Part shown: in pieces, positions 1 through 9,196 of the stretch
Position numbering within the stretch: the stretch's first letter is position 1
Layout of the letters: every line of letters starts with the position of its first letter
From: Streptomyces sp. NRRL F-5135
Lineage (GTDB): Bacteria > Actinomycetota > Actinomycetes > Streptomycetales > Streptomycetaceae
Direction of reading: 5' to 3'
Length of the DNA: 21,777 bases
NCBI RefSeq assembly: GCF_000719775.1
Contig: NZ_JOHR01000035.1
Location: forward strand, 1-21,777
Program-made: the position numbers and the translations under genes
Notes under the pieces: generated by a model
Database searches by the model: none
Seen by the model: the letters and a program-made list of their open reading frames with translations, nothing else
What the model was told of the DNA's origin: nothing

Positions 1-17
1 CGCTTCCTGGAGAGCCC

Positions 18-1064
18 ATGCCCGGCCGTGATCACACATTCCCCGTCCCACGCCCGTCGGCGGAGTTGTCGACCGACCGGCACGACCCCCGCGACGACTG
101 GCCCGACGAAGCCCGCAACCTCGCCGACCACCTCACCGCCATCTACGGCGACCGCGACCCGCTCCCCACCATCGCCGGAGGATGGATCGCCCGCCAGAAG
201 AGCCGCCACACCCGGCGGGCCTACGTGCGAACGTTCAAGGCGTGGGAGGAGTACACCCGCTCCACCGGCATCCACCCGCTCCAGGCGAAGCTGCCGCTCG
301 CCGACGCCTACGCCAAGCACCTCGCCAAGACGCCCACCCGCAACGGCAAGCCGCCAGCCGAGACCACCCAGGCCCAGGCCCTCGCTGCCACCGGGAGCTT
401 CTACACCTACGCCGCACGCCTCCAGGTCGTCGACTCCGACCCGTTCGCCGCAGTCAACCGGCCCTACGTCGACCCCGACTACTCGCCCACCGAGGGCATG
501 ACCGAAGAGGAGACGACCCGGCTCATCCAGACGGCCGCCGACTGGGCACCCCGCTCCTACGCCCTCGTCATGCTCCTCTATCTCACTGGCGCCCGCGTCG
601 ACGAACTGCTGTCCCTCGACGCCAACCAGCTCGGCTACGACAGGGGCCATCGCACGCTGCCCCTCACACAGAAGGGCGGCAAGAAGCGGCCCGCGCCCGT
701 ACCGCCGCTCGCCCTCGACGCGCTCCTCGCCTACCTCGGCGACCGCACCGACGGTCCGCTCTTCATCACCGAGCGCGGCCGCCGCTGGACGCAGCCCGAA
801 GTCTGGAAGCACCTCCGCGTCCTCGCCCGCCGGGCGGGCATCCCGCAAGCCGACAGCATCAAACCCCACACGCTGCGGCACCAGTTCATCACCGACAACC
901 TCGCCAACGGCGTTCCCCTCCAAGACGTCCAGGACGCCGTCTCCCACTCCGACCCACGCACCACCCAGCGGTACAACCGGCGCCGCCGCCAACTCGACAA
1001 CCACCCTGCCTACGCACTCGCCGCCAAGCTCGGAGTGAGGCTCCAACAAGGCACGGTCGAGTAG
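18..1064 (+). CDS. Tyrosine recombinase (phage-type integrase)
   Basis: This 348-aa protein is a site-specific recombinase that cuts and rejoins DNA through a covalent 3'-phosphotyrosine. An N-terminal SAM-like core-binding domain lies at about residues 50-150 and the catalytic domain at about 160-340. The catalytic set is visible: R193 (TGARVDELL), a lysine in the QKGGKKR hairpin, H284 and R287 (HTLRH), H310 (VSH) and nucleophile Y319 (TQRYN). GGAGAG at 9-14 places a Shine-Dalgarno 5-7 nt before the ATG. A strong hairpin follows the stop. Its neighbours (nuclease, GntR and XRE regulators, zinc-ribbon protein) fit an integrative element extending left of the window. A chromosomal XerC/D role is unlikely given this context. 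The substrate att site is not identified with certainty. Confidence 0.93.
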   Translation: MPGRDHTFPVPRPSAELSTDRHDPRDDWPDEARNLADHLTAIYGDRDPLPTIAGGWIARQKSRHTRRAYVRTFKAWEEYTRSTGIHPLQAKLPLADAYAKHLAKTPTRNGKPPAETTQAQALAATGSFYTYAARLQVVDSDPFAAVNRPYVDPDYSPTEGMTEEETTRLIQTAADWAPRSYALVMLLYLTGARVDELLSLDANQLGYDRGHRTLPLTQKGGKKRPAPVPPLALDALLAYLGDRTDGPLFITERGRRWTQPEVWKHLRVLARRAGIPQADSIKPHTLRHQFITDNLANGVPLQDVQDAVSHSDPRTTQRYNRRRRQLDNHPAYALAAKLGVRLQQGTVE

Positions 1065-1088
1065 GCTCGCCCCGTACCAGACTGACTA

Positions 1089-1124
1089 CGGCTCCGCCTG
1101 GCATCCCCCGTCGAGGCGGAGCCG
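1089..1124. terminator. Intrinsic terminator hairpin after the integrase
   Basis: CGGCTCCGCCT (1089-1099) pairs perfectly with AGGCGGAGCCG (1114-1124), an 11-bp stem with a 14-nt loop, 25 nt after the integrase stop. There is no U-tract, as is common for actinobacterial terminators. It separates the integrase transcript from the downstream nuclease gene. Confidence 0.75.
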
Positions 1125-1212
1125 CTGTCTGCCGGTATGAGGATTTCGCCCTCCCGGGTGACACACCAGCAGACCTGGCCCTCAACGGCCATAGCGCCGG
1201 TATCACCGGACC

Positions 1213-1884
1213 ATGACCATCTTCACGCGCGGTCTGGCCGCTGCCGCTCTCCTCACCCTCCAGCTCGCTGCCTCCGCCCCGTCCGCAGTCGCGGACGCCG
1301 GGCCAGTCACGCTCGCCCCGATCACGCTCGCTGAAGGCATCTCTGTCCTTCCCGTCGCCGAGGAGTCCCGCGAGGGGTACAAGCGCACTCTCTTCAAGCA
1401 CTGGGTCGACGTTGACAAGCACGGATGCGACACCCGCCAGGAGACGCTGAAGGCCGAATCACGGATCCCTGCGACCGTCGCTGCTGGCTGCAAGGTGACC
1501 GCGGGGGAGTGGTACTCCTACTACGACGGCGTCACAGTCACGGACCCGAAGCAGTTGGACATCGACCACGTCGTTCCCCTTGCTGAAGCCTGGGATTCGG
1601 GGGCGTCCGGCTGGACGGCGAAGCGTCGCGAGCAGTACGCCAACGACCTCGACGCCGAGCGCAGCCTCGTGGCGGTGACGGGGAAGACGAATCGCTCGAA
1701 GGCTGACAAGGATCCGCAGGACTGGATGCCGCCGCTGGCCGACGCCCGCTGCACGTACATCGCGGACTGGGTCGGCACGAAACTTCGCTGGCAGCTGTCC
1801 GTCGACCAGGCGGAGCGGAAGGCATTGACGCGGATTGCTGACGGCTGCGGCCAGGAACGAGTCGAGTACACCCCCGCGCCGTAG
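1213..1884 (+). CDS. Secreted HNH endonuclease family protein (GmrSD C-terminal/DUF1524-like)
   Basis: The 223-aa product is a predicted exported nuclease. Residues 1-27 form a Sec signal peptide: a short basic start, a hydrophobic stretch (LAAAALLTLQLAA) and an AVA-D cleavage site after A27. The mature part carries the DIDHVVPLAEAW motif (116-127, catalytic H119) followed by N160 and the K-D-P-x-x-W block at 166-171, the pattern of HNH nucleases of the DUF1524 family often annotated in Streptomyces as secreted HNH proteins. Cysteines 72, 93, 180 and 212 could form two disulfides outside the cell. No strong ribosome-binding site precedes the ATG. The upstream gap (1065-1212) holds the integrase terminator and no further gene. 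A role in nutrient DNA degradation or element biology cannot be distinguished. Confidence 0.85.
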   Translation: MTIFTRGLAAAALLTLQLAASAPSAVADAGPVTLAPITLAEGISVLPVAEESREGYKRTLFKHWVDVDKHGCDTRQETLKAESRIPATVAAGCKVTAGEWYSYYDGVTVTDPKQLDIDHVVPLAEAWDSGASGWTAKRREQYANDLDAERSLVAVTGKTNRSKADKDPQDWMPPLADARCTYIADWVGTKLRWQLSVDQAERKALTRIADGCGQERVEYTPAP

Positions 1885-1952
1885 GACTGGACGTCGGCCG
1901 ACGTGGCCGTGAGGCCGCACTGTCGTAGCGGACTCGTATCGTAGAACCATCT

Positions 1953-2010
1953 ATCCCCGAGACTGCGGGGATTGCTTCTGGCCCCGCCCCGGAGTGATGC
2001 CCGGGGCGGG
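1953..2010. terminator. Two consecutive hairpins between convergent genes
   Basis: ATCCCCG (1953-1959) pairs with CGGGGAT (1966-1972) across a 6-nt loop. Directly after it CCCGCCCCGG (1983-1992) pairs with CCGGGGCGGG (2001-2010) across an 8-nt loop. They lie between the rightward nuclease gene and the leftward 58-aa gene and probably end both transcripts. Confidence 0.7.
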
Positions 2011-2042
2011 CTGCTGCTGTCACCCCACGGCCGCGATCCTGC

Positions 2043-2219
2043 CTACGCTGCTTCGGCAGCCTCAGATCTGACCGCTGCCGCCCATTCCGCCAGGAGCCGC
2101 TGATACGTCTCCTGCTCGACCGGAGACAGCACCCCGTCGGCCCGAGCCCAGAGGGCACGGATCTCCTCATTCACCACGGCAGCAGGCCGCGCGGCACCAG
2201 GGCGAGAAGAAGCGGACAT
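2043..2219 (-). CDS. Small conserved-type hypothetical protein (58 aa)
   Basis: The reading frame encodes 58 residues starting MSASSRPGAARPAAVVNEE and ending RSEAAEAA. The core pattern NEEIRALWARADGVLSPVEQE followed by TYQRLLAEWAAAVR looks like a two-helix small protein type that I associate with Streptomyces mobile elements. No function is known to me. It lies 29 bp downstream of the GntR-type gene on the same strand, so the two may be co-transcribed. No Shine-Dalgarno is present, but TATCCT on the minus strand (2231-2226) sits exactly 6 nt before the ATG, as in a leaderless start. Codon use is consistent with coding and the helices are amphipathic. Confidence 0.62.
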   Translation of the reverse strand: MSASSRPGAARPAAVVNEEIRALWARADGVLSPVEQETYQRLLAEWAAAVRSEAAEAA

Positions 2220-2225
2220 GCCAGA

Positions 2226-2254
2226 AGGATAGGCCGGGCGACTGACAATCAGTC
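2226..2254 (-). promoter_or_regulatory. Candidate leaderless promoter and 6-3-6 inverted repeat
   Basis: The minus-strand -10-like TATCCT (2231-2226) lies 6 nt before the small ORF's ATG. GACTGA-CAA-TCAGTC (2240-2254) is a perfect 6-3-6 inverted repeat overlapping the stop codon of the upstream GntR-type gene and the expected -35 zone. It may be an operator; a short hairpin is the alternative. Confidence 0.4.
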
Positions 2255-2494
2255 AGCGTCAGCGGCCGGCGTCGCGATCACGAACGTTCCCTTGTTCGGC
2301 AGCGTCCGCACCAGCCCGCGGTCCCGCAGTTCCTGAACGGCTCGCCGAACCGTTCCAGACGCGACCCCGTATTCCGCGCCCATCGCCCGCTCATTCGGCA
2401 GCCGTGCTCCGACAGGGATCCTCCCGGCCGCGATCTCCTGCTCGACCTGGTTTGCGACCCGCACGTACACGTACTCGATCGGCTCGTGCTCCAT
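2249..2494 (-). CDS. GntR-type winged-helix DNA-binding protein (no ligand domain)
   Basis: The 81-aa protein is essentially one GntR winged helix-turn-helix. YVYVRVANQVEQEIAAG forms helix 1, RLPNERAMGAEYGVASGTVR the recognition region (about residues 31-50), and LVRTLPNKGTFV (61-72) the beta wing. Full GntR regulators continue into an effector-binding domain of 100 or more residues. Here the protein ends ten residues after the wing (IATPAADAD), so it is a stand-alone DNA-binder of a kind frequent on Streptomyces integrative elements. It probably regulates itself and nearby element genes. On the minus strand TACGTT (2506-2501) is 6 nt before the ATG with no Shine-Dalgarno, suggesting leaderless translation. 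An inverted repeat overlaps the promoter zone. Confidence 0.85.
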   Translation of the reverse strand: MEHEPIEYVYVRVANQVEQEIAAGRIPVGARLPNERAMGAEYGVASGTVRRAVQELRDRGLVRTLPNKGTFVIATPAADAD

Positions 2495-2500
2495 GCCCGG

Positions 2501-2530
2501 AACGTATGGCGCGAGGGTGCAGCCTGCACC
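2501..2530 (-). promoter_or_regulatory. GntR gene promoter with overlapping 6-3-6 operator candidate
   Basis: GGTGCA-GCC-TGCACC (2516-2530) is a perfect 15-bp inverted repeat just upstream of the -10-like TACGTT (minus strand 2506-2501), which lies 6 nt from the GntR ATG. The repeat would cover the spacer and -35 zone, the usual place for an autorepressor site. Confidence 0.5.
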
Positions 2531-2542
2531 TGTAGATGGCCG

Positions 2543-2570
2543 TATGGGGCACTATGGGGCGGCCTATAGC
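2543..2570. repeat. Direct repeats TATGGGGC in the divergent promoter region
   Basis: TATGGGGC occurs at 2543-2550 and 2553-2560, spaced exactly 10 bp (one helical turn), followed by TATAGC (2565-2570) that could act as a -10 for the rightward 130-aa gene. The 153-bp gap 2495-2647 contains this and the operator above, and no gene. Confidence 0.35.
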
Positions 2571-2647
2571 GGTAGCTTCTGAGCAGCAGAAACCCCCGCA
2601 GCCGTGCAGGGCTCGGGGGTACGGCCGACACTCGCTGGAGTATCGAC

Positions 2648-3040
2648 ATGACGCAGCCTATCGACGGCGCCCCCGACGCAGACCCTCACGGCTGGTGCCA
2701 CTGGCACAAAGGCCCCTCGCGGTCGGCTGAGCTGATCGAGGTCATCAAGTCCGGGCCGAGCGTCGGCTACGAAATGTACGCCTGCGGCCCCTGCCGCGAA
2801 CAGCGGCACCTCACCCCGCATGTGGAGCCCGCCTCGCCGCTCGACCTCCTCGTGCCGCAACTTTGCGAAACGTGCGGTGAAACCACGACCTTGCCCACCC
2901 GCGTTGGCATTCACCATGCAGGTAGCGGTGGCGGACGCGTCATGTACGCCTGCCCGTCCTGCCAGGCCGGTCCTCAGCGCCTACTGCCCCTCGACCGGCA
3001 TCCGCGCGACTCATACGGGTTCCCGCGCTTGGAGCTGTGA
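2648..3040 (+). CDS. Double zinc-ribbon-like hypothetical protein
   Basis: The 130-aa protein has two metal-binding-like clusters. One is C17-x-x-H20 (WCHWH) paired with C46-x-x-C49 (YACGPC). The other is C73-x-x-C76 (LCETC) paired with C102-x-x-C105 (YACPSC). The spacing within each pair is that of zinc knuckles, and the second half is a textbook four-cysteine ribbon. GGAG at 2637-2640, 7 nt before the ATG, supports the start. It is divergent from the GntR gene. The location on an element with regulators suggests nucleic-acid or protein binding, but no specific function is recognised. Confidence 0.72.
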   Translation: MTQPIDGAPDADPHGWCHWHKGPSRSAELIEVIKSGPSVGYEMYACGPCREQRHLTPHVEPASPLDLLVPQLCETCGETTTLPTRVGIHHAGSGGGRVMYACPSCQAGPQRLLPLDRHPRDSYGFPRLEL

Positions 3041-3079
3041 ACCGCCACCGCCTAGGAGATGCGCAGACGGTGACTCTTT

Positions 3080-3140
3080 CACACCCCGTGTGCGCGATTC
3101 ACTTAGATACGTTCTCGCCACACCCTTTTCCATGTGGAAA
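3080..3140. terminator. Short inverted repeats between convergent genes
   Basis: CACAC-CCC-GTGTG (3080-3092) and TTTCCA-TG-TGGAAA (3127-3140) lie between the end of the 130-aa gene and the end of the leftward XRE gene. The area is visibly more AT-rich than its surroundings. It may be a weak bidirectional terminator or a protein-binding site; no other signal is seen in 3041-3198. Confidence 0.35.
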
Positions 3141-3198
3141 CTATCGGCTTTACTCGGTGGCGGCGAGGAGGAGCATAGGCCGCCCCCCCACGGGCCGC

Positions 3199-3440
3199 TC
3201 AGTCGAGGAAATCGGTGACGTGTATGTCCAGGGCGCGGGCAACCCGCAGTAAGTGGCTGATCTTCGCGTCGCTGGTGCCTGCCTCTAGGCGCTGGACGGT
3301 GGACCGGTCGATGCCAGCACGCTCTGCCAACTTCTCCTGCGTAAAGTCCTTACGCATCCGCTGATCTTGTACGCGCCTGCCGATGGCTCGACGGGCGGCG
3401 ATCTTAAGTCAGCAGCTAGATTGAAGCTTTTTTGGATCAC
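3199..3440 (-). pseudogene. XRE-family helix-turn-helix regulator, frame broken by one missing base
   Basis: The minus strand encodes a clear HTH_3 domain: IAARRAIGRRVQDQRMRK, DFTQEKLAERAGIDRSTVQR, then LEAGTSDAKISHLLRVARAL and a terminal DIHVTDFLD. Going upstream, this frame hits a TGA two codons before ATCGCC with no standard start between. The other frame supplies a plausible beginning, GTG at 3440 reading VIQKSFNLAADL, which would join as ...AADL-KIAARR if the CTTAAG at 3403-3408 had one more A. The total span of 242 nt is one short of 81 codons. So this is a one-base deletion, a sequencing error, or less likely a -1 frameshift. An internal ATG would give only 52 aa and lose helix 1. A TTA codon at 3252-3250 would make expression bldA-dependent. 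Confidence 0.6.
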
Positions 3441-3576
3441 GCCCAGACCGGCGGCAGTGATCTTCGCGATGCGACCCGCGTCGCCCTGAGGCGACCGCCC
3501 GCTCTTCCGAGCACCCCCGGTGGGGCGGGTGGTCTTCCCCTCGGCCCCCGGGATGGGGCTCCGAGAGGAAATGGCT
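3441..3576. other. Gene-free stretch upstream of the XRE remnant
   Basis: No reading frame here has convincing protein character. The stretch could contain the XRE promoter. A GAGAGGAA followed by ATG at 3571 and a stop after five codons (MAAGA) is too short to call. It leads directly into the inverted repeats at 3577-3688. Confidence 0.4.
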
Positions 3577-3605
3577 GCGGGCGCCTGACGTCGTCAGGCG
3601 CCCGC
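3577..3605. repeat. Perfect 29-bp inverted repeat
   Basis: GCGGGCGCCTGACG (3577-3590) and CGTCAGGCGCCCGC (3592-3605) are exact reverse complements around a single T. As RNA it would form a strong hairpin with a closed tip; as DNA it is a near-palindrome. It could be a terminator, or a protein-binding or cruciform site at the element end. Confidence 0.85.
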
Positions 3606-3609
3606 ATTG

Positions 3610-3688
3610 CCCATCCGTAGACCGGCCAGGGTGGGGCGGTCGTATCCCCGCCCCTCCAGGTGGCGCTCCCACCCTGGCCTCGGATGGG
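3610..3688. repeat. Nested 79-bp cruciform-type element
   Basis: The outer arms CCCATCCG (3610-3617) and CGGATGGG (3681-3688) enclose the inner arms GGCCAGGGTGGG (3624-3635) and CCCACCCTGGCC (3668-3679), both pairs perfect. Inside, GGGGCGG (3633-3639) can pair with CCGCCCC (3648-3654), competing for three bases of the 12-bp arm. No protein is encoded. Possible roles are a structured small RNA, a recombination or replication site, or an element end. Confidence 0.75.
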
Positions 3689-3710
3689 AGAGTGGGAGAC
3701 AGATGGGAGA
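3683..3710. repeat. Short purine-rich direct repeats
   Basis: GATGGGAGA at 3683-3691, GTGGGAGAC at 3692-3700 and GATGGGAGA at 3702-3710 form three related copies about 9-10 bp apart, so they fall on one face of the helix. They resemble binding-site arrays such as integrase arm sites, but no binding protein is known. Confidence 0.5.
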
Positions 3711-3746
3711 TGATCAAGGTGAGAGGGCTCGAATTGGCTCTAAAAT

Positions 3747-3766
3747 CCGCTAAAAAACTCTAGCGG
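3747..3766. other. Candidate element boundary / recombination core (6-8-6 inverted repeat)
   Basis: CCGCTA (3747-3752), an 8-nt spacer AAAAACTC and TAGCGG (3761-3766) make an inverted repeat in an AT-rich pocket (3731-3762) of otherwise GC-rich DNA. The geometry is like a tyrosine-recombinase core site. It lies where element-type genes stop and the chromosomal uppP gene begins. The partner copy is not in the window, so this stays a hypothesis. Confidence 0.35.
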
Positions 3767-3800
3767 TCTTGCCCGCCCGCCCCCGTCCCGCCGGGCGTCG

Positions 3801-4539
3801 TCAGCCCGCCGACTCGCCCGCGTGCGGGCTCAGTGTGTCGGTCCCGACCAGCACGAACAGCGCGATGCCGAGGAGGCGCGTCCTTCAGTTCGTACGCGCC
3901 CGAGGCGAGCACCGCCGGTACCGCCAGCAGGAAGGAGTAGCGGGCCGCCGACTCGCGGGTGTACCCCATCAGCAGGCCGCCGCTGATGGTGGCGCCCGAG
4001 CGGGACACGCCCGGCACCAGGGCCATGGCCTGGCAGAAGCCGTAGATCAGACCGTCCCGGACACCCAGGTCCTTGAGGGTCTTGCGCTCCTTGCCCGCGC
4101 GGTGCCTGCCGCCGCTCTCGTCGCGGGCCGCGAGCCGGTCGGCGATGCCGAGGACGACGCCCATCACGATCAGCGTGGTCGCGATCAGGCGCAGATCCCG
4201 GAACGGGCCCTCGATCTGGTCCTTGAGGGTGATGCCGAGCACGCCGATGGGGATCGAGCCGACGATCACCAGCCAGCCCATCCGCGCGTCGTGGTCGCCG
4301 CGCATCTCCTTGTTCACCAGGGAGCGGGACCACGCGGAGAGGATCCGGGCGATGTCCTTGCGGAAGTAGATCAGGACGGCCGCCTCCGTGCCGATCTGGG
4401 TGATCGCCGTGAACGCGGCCCCCGGGTCGTGCCAGCCCGCGAACGCCGCGGTCAGCCGCAGGTGCGCGCTGGAGGAGATCGGGAGGAACTCGGTCAAACC
4501 CTGGACGAGCCCGAGGATGAATGATTCGAACCAAGACAT
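3801..4539 (-). pseudogene. uppP: Undecaprenyl-diphosphatase, 3' internal deletion
   Basis: UppP (BacA family) is a polytopic membrane enzyme that dephosphorylates undecaprenyl diphosphate, recycling the lipid carrier for cell-wall synthesis and giving bacitracin tolerance. Residues 1-221 look intact: [13 protein letters not shown] (E17, H26) and PGVSRSGAT (R180) are the catalytic motifs, with about six membrane segments. After ELKDA the frame reads nonsense ([12 protein letters not shown]) to a TAG at 3762-3760. The neighbouring frame from 3875 instead reads [11 protein letters not shown] then [13 protein letters not shown] with a TGA at 3803-3801, a typical Streptomyces UppP ending. About 45-50 codons holding the last two membrane segments are therefore missing at 3875/3876, with a frame change. 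The product would be truncated and probably inactive, unless the deletion is an assembly error. Streptomyces often carry further uppP copies. The coordinates run to the ancestral stop. Confidence 0.8.
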
Positions 4540-4891
4540 GGGGTGCTACGCCGTCCAAGAGGAGTTCGGGGCACTGGCCGGCGGAGCCGTGGCGCAGTGA
4601 CGGGCTGACAGGGCCAGGGCCGTGGGGCGTTGGCCGTGGGCAGCGTAGCGTCTGCCTGTCGCGGGGCCGTCGCGGGGTCATTCGGGTGAAACCCGGGTAA
4701 AGCGTCGGTGTGATCGCGGCAAATGCCCGGGGTGGTGAAGGTGAACGCGTCGGGCGGCCCCGGGCGGTCCCGTATGCCGACGGGCCGTCAGCGTCACCCC
4801 TCATGACGGCTCCTACTCGCAGGTAAGGAGAGGGATAGCTCACACGCGCGCGCCCTGCTGCTCTTCCGGCGCGCTGCCCTAACATCTGGGC
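4540..4891. promoter_or_regulatory. Divergent intergenic region between uppP and mutA
   Basis: This 352-bp gap holds no gene. On the right, TAACAT (4880-4885) lies 6 nt before the mutA ATG, a leaderless -10 arrangement. CTACTCGCAGGTAA (4813-4826) is a 14-mer that recurs with one mismatch at the thioesterase promoter (17368-17381). On the left, a minus-strand TACGCT (4647-4642) is a weak -10 candidate for uppP. No B12 riboswitch box was recognised. Confidence 0.5.
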
Positions 4892-6864
4892 ATGACGGTC
4901 CTGCCCGATGACGGGCTTTCCCTGGCCGCCGAGTTCCCGGAAGCGACCCGCGCGCAATGGCAGAGCCTGGTGGCAGGCGTACTGCGCAAGTCAGGGCGGG
5001 AGCTGACGGGGCCGGCCGCGGAGGAAGCGCTTCTCACCACGCTCCAGGACGGGCTCACCACCCGCCCCCTCTACACCGCCGAGGACATCGCCGGAAGCCT
5101 CGCCGACGACGCCTACGAGGACGCCCGCGGGGACACCGCGGAGGGCGACTGCGGAGACGGCGCCGGGGCCCCCGCCGGGTTCGGCGCCGCGCGCACGGGT
5201 CTGCCGGGATTCGCGCCGTTCACCCGGGCCGGCCGCCCGGAGGGCGCCGCCGTCTCCGGCTGGGACGTACGGCAACGGCACGCGCATCCCGATCCCCGGC
5301 GGACCAACGAGGCCGTGCTCGCCGATCTGGAGAACGGCGTCACCTCCCTCTGGCTCACCGTCGGAACCGCCGGCGTGCCCGCCGGTGAACTGGCCACCGC
5401 CCTCGACGGAGTCCATCTCGACCTCGCCCCCGTCGTCCTCGACGCCGACGACCAGTTCGCGTCCGCCGCACGCGCGTTGCTGGCGCTCTACGACCGGCGC
5501 GGCATCGCGCCGCACGCCGCCCGGGGCGGCCTCGGCGCCGATCCCGTCGGCCGGTTCGCCCGTACGGGACGTCGGACGGCCGGAGACATCGACCGGGCCG
5601 TGGAACTCGCCGCGCTCTGCGACCGGACGTACCCCGGCCTGCGCGCCGTCTGCGTCGACGGGCTGCCGTACCACGAGGCCGGCGCCTCCGACGCCCAGGA
5701 ACTCGGCTGCGCCCTGGCCACCGGGGTCGGCTGGCTGCGCGACCTGACCGGGGCCGGGCTCTCGGCCGAAGCGGCCTGCGGGCAGCTGGAGTTCCGGTAC
5801 GCGGCCACCGCCGACCAGTTCCTGACGATCGCCAAGTTCCGGGCCGGGCGGCGGTTGTGGGCCCGGGTGGCCCAGGTCTGCGGCGCGCCCGCCGGGGCCG
5901 GGGCGCAGCGCCAGCACGCGGTGACCTCGCCGGTGATGATGACGCGCCGCGACCCGTGGGTGAACATGCTGCGCACCACCGTCGCCTCGCTCGCGGCCGG
6001 CCTCGGCGGCGCGGACGCCGTGACCGTGCTGCCCTTCGACCACGCGCTCGGGCTGCCCGACACGTTCGCCCGCAGAATCGCCCGCAACACCTCCACGATC
6101 CTGCTGGCGGAGTCCCATCTGGGCCGGGTCATCGACCCCGCCGGCGGCTCCTGGTACGTGGAACGGCTCACCGACGACCTCGCCCGCGCCGCCTGGGCCT
6201 GGTTCCAGGAGATCGAACGGGCCGGGGGCCAGCGGGCCGCCCTGCGCTCCGGTCTGATCGGCGAGCGGATCGAGGGGACCTGGCGGGAGCGGTCCGGGCG
6301 GCTGGCCCGGCGGGCCGAACCCATCACCGGCGTCAGCGAGTTCCCGCTGCTCGACCAGGCACCCGTCGAGCGGGAACCGGCACCGGCGCCGTCGGGCGGC
6401 GGGCTCCCGGTGGTCCGGCGCGACGAGGCGTTCGAGGCGCTGCGGGCCCGTTCCGACGCGCACCTCGCGGCCACCGGCGCCCGCCCCCGGGTCTTCCTGG
6501 CCGCGCTCGGACCGGCCGCCGCGCACACGGCCCGGGCCGCCTTCGCCACCGGCTTCTTCCGGGCCGGCGGCATCGAGACCGTGCACGACCCGGTGTCGGT
6601 CGACGCGGACACGGCCGCCGACGCCTTCGCGCGCAGCGGGGCCACCGTCGCCTGCCTGTGCTCCAGTGACGCGCTCTACGCCGAGCGGGCGGCCCCCGTC
6701 GCCGAGGCGCTCAAGGCCGCCGGCGCGGCCCGGGTCTTCCTGGCCGGCCGGCCGGGCGAACACCGGGAGACGTATCTACGGGCGGGGATCGACGAGTTCG
6801 TCTCCGTGGGCACGGACGCGGTCGCCGTCCTCGGCTCCGTTCTCGACCGGATGGGAGTGGCGTG

Positions 6865-6865
<1 letters not shown>
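4892..6865 (+). CDS. mutA: Methylmalonyl-CoA mutase, small (non-catalytic) subunit
   Basis: This 657-aa protein is the small subunit of the heterodimeric B12-dependent mutase that interconverts (R)-methylmalonyl-CoA and succinyl-CoA in the cytoplasm. It keeps the TIM-barrel substrate-binding fold (about residues 30-460; for example [26 protein letters not shown] and [20 protein letters not shown] seen as segments of the translation). The C-terminal Rossmann-like domain (about 530-657) lacks the cobalamin-ligand D-x-H-x-x-G motif: the matching place reads [12 protein letters not shown]. That is the normal sign of the structural subunit. It is slightly longer than the usual 610-640 aa because of a Gly/Ala-rich insert near residues 80-105. 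TAACAT 6 nt before the ATG and no Shine-Dalgarno suggest a leaderless mRNA. The stop overlaps the mutB start by one base. Confidence 0.94.
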
Positions 6866-9192
<2,327 letters not shown>

Positions 9193-9196
9193 GTGC

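Noticed and set aside
1951..1976. Resemblance to a type I-E CRISPR repeat (TCCCCG...CGGGGAT)
   Set aside because: Only one copy, no spacers and no cas genes; it is better explained as a hairpin in a terminator region.
3037..3252. 71-codon frame starting with GTG overlapping the zinc-ribbon gene stop
   Set aside because: The sequence has no protein character, runs into inverted repeats and lies antisense to the XRE domain.
3769..4524. 251-codon rightward frame antisense to uppP
   Set aside because: Complementary shadow of the UppP coding frame with no recognisable domain.
4601..4891. Possible B12 riboswitch before mutA
   Set aside because: No B12-box-like sequence was found, and the candidate -10 six bases from the mutA ATG leaves no leader to hold one.
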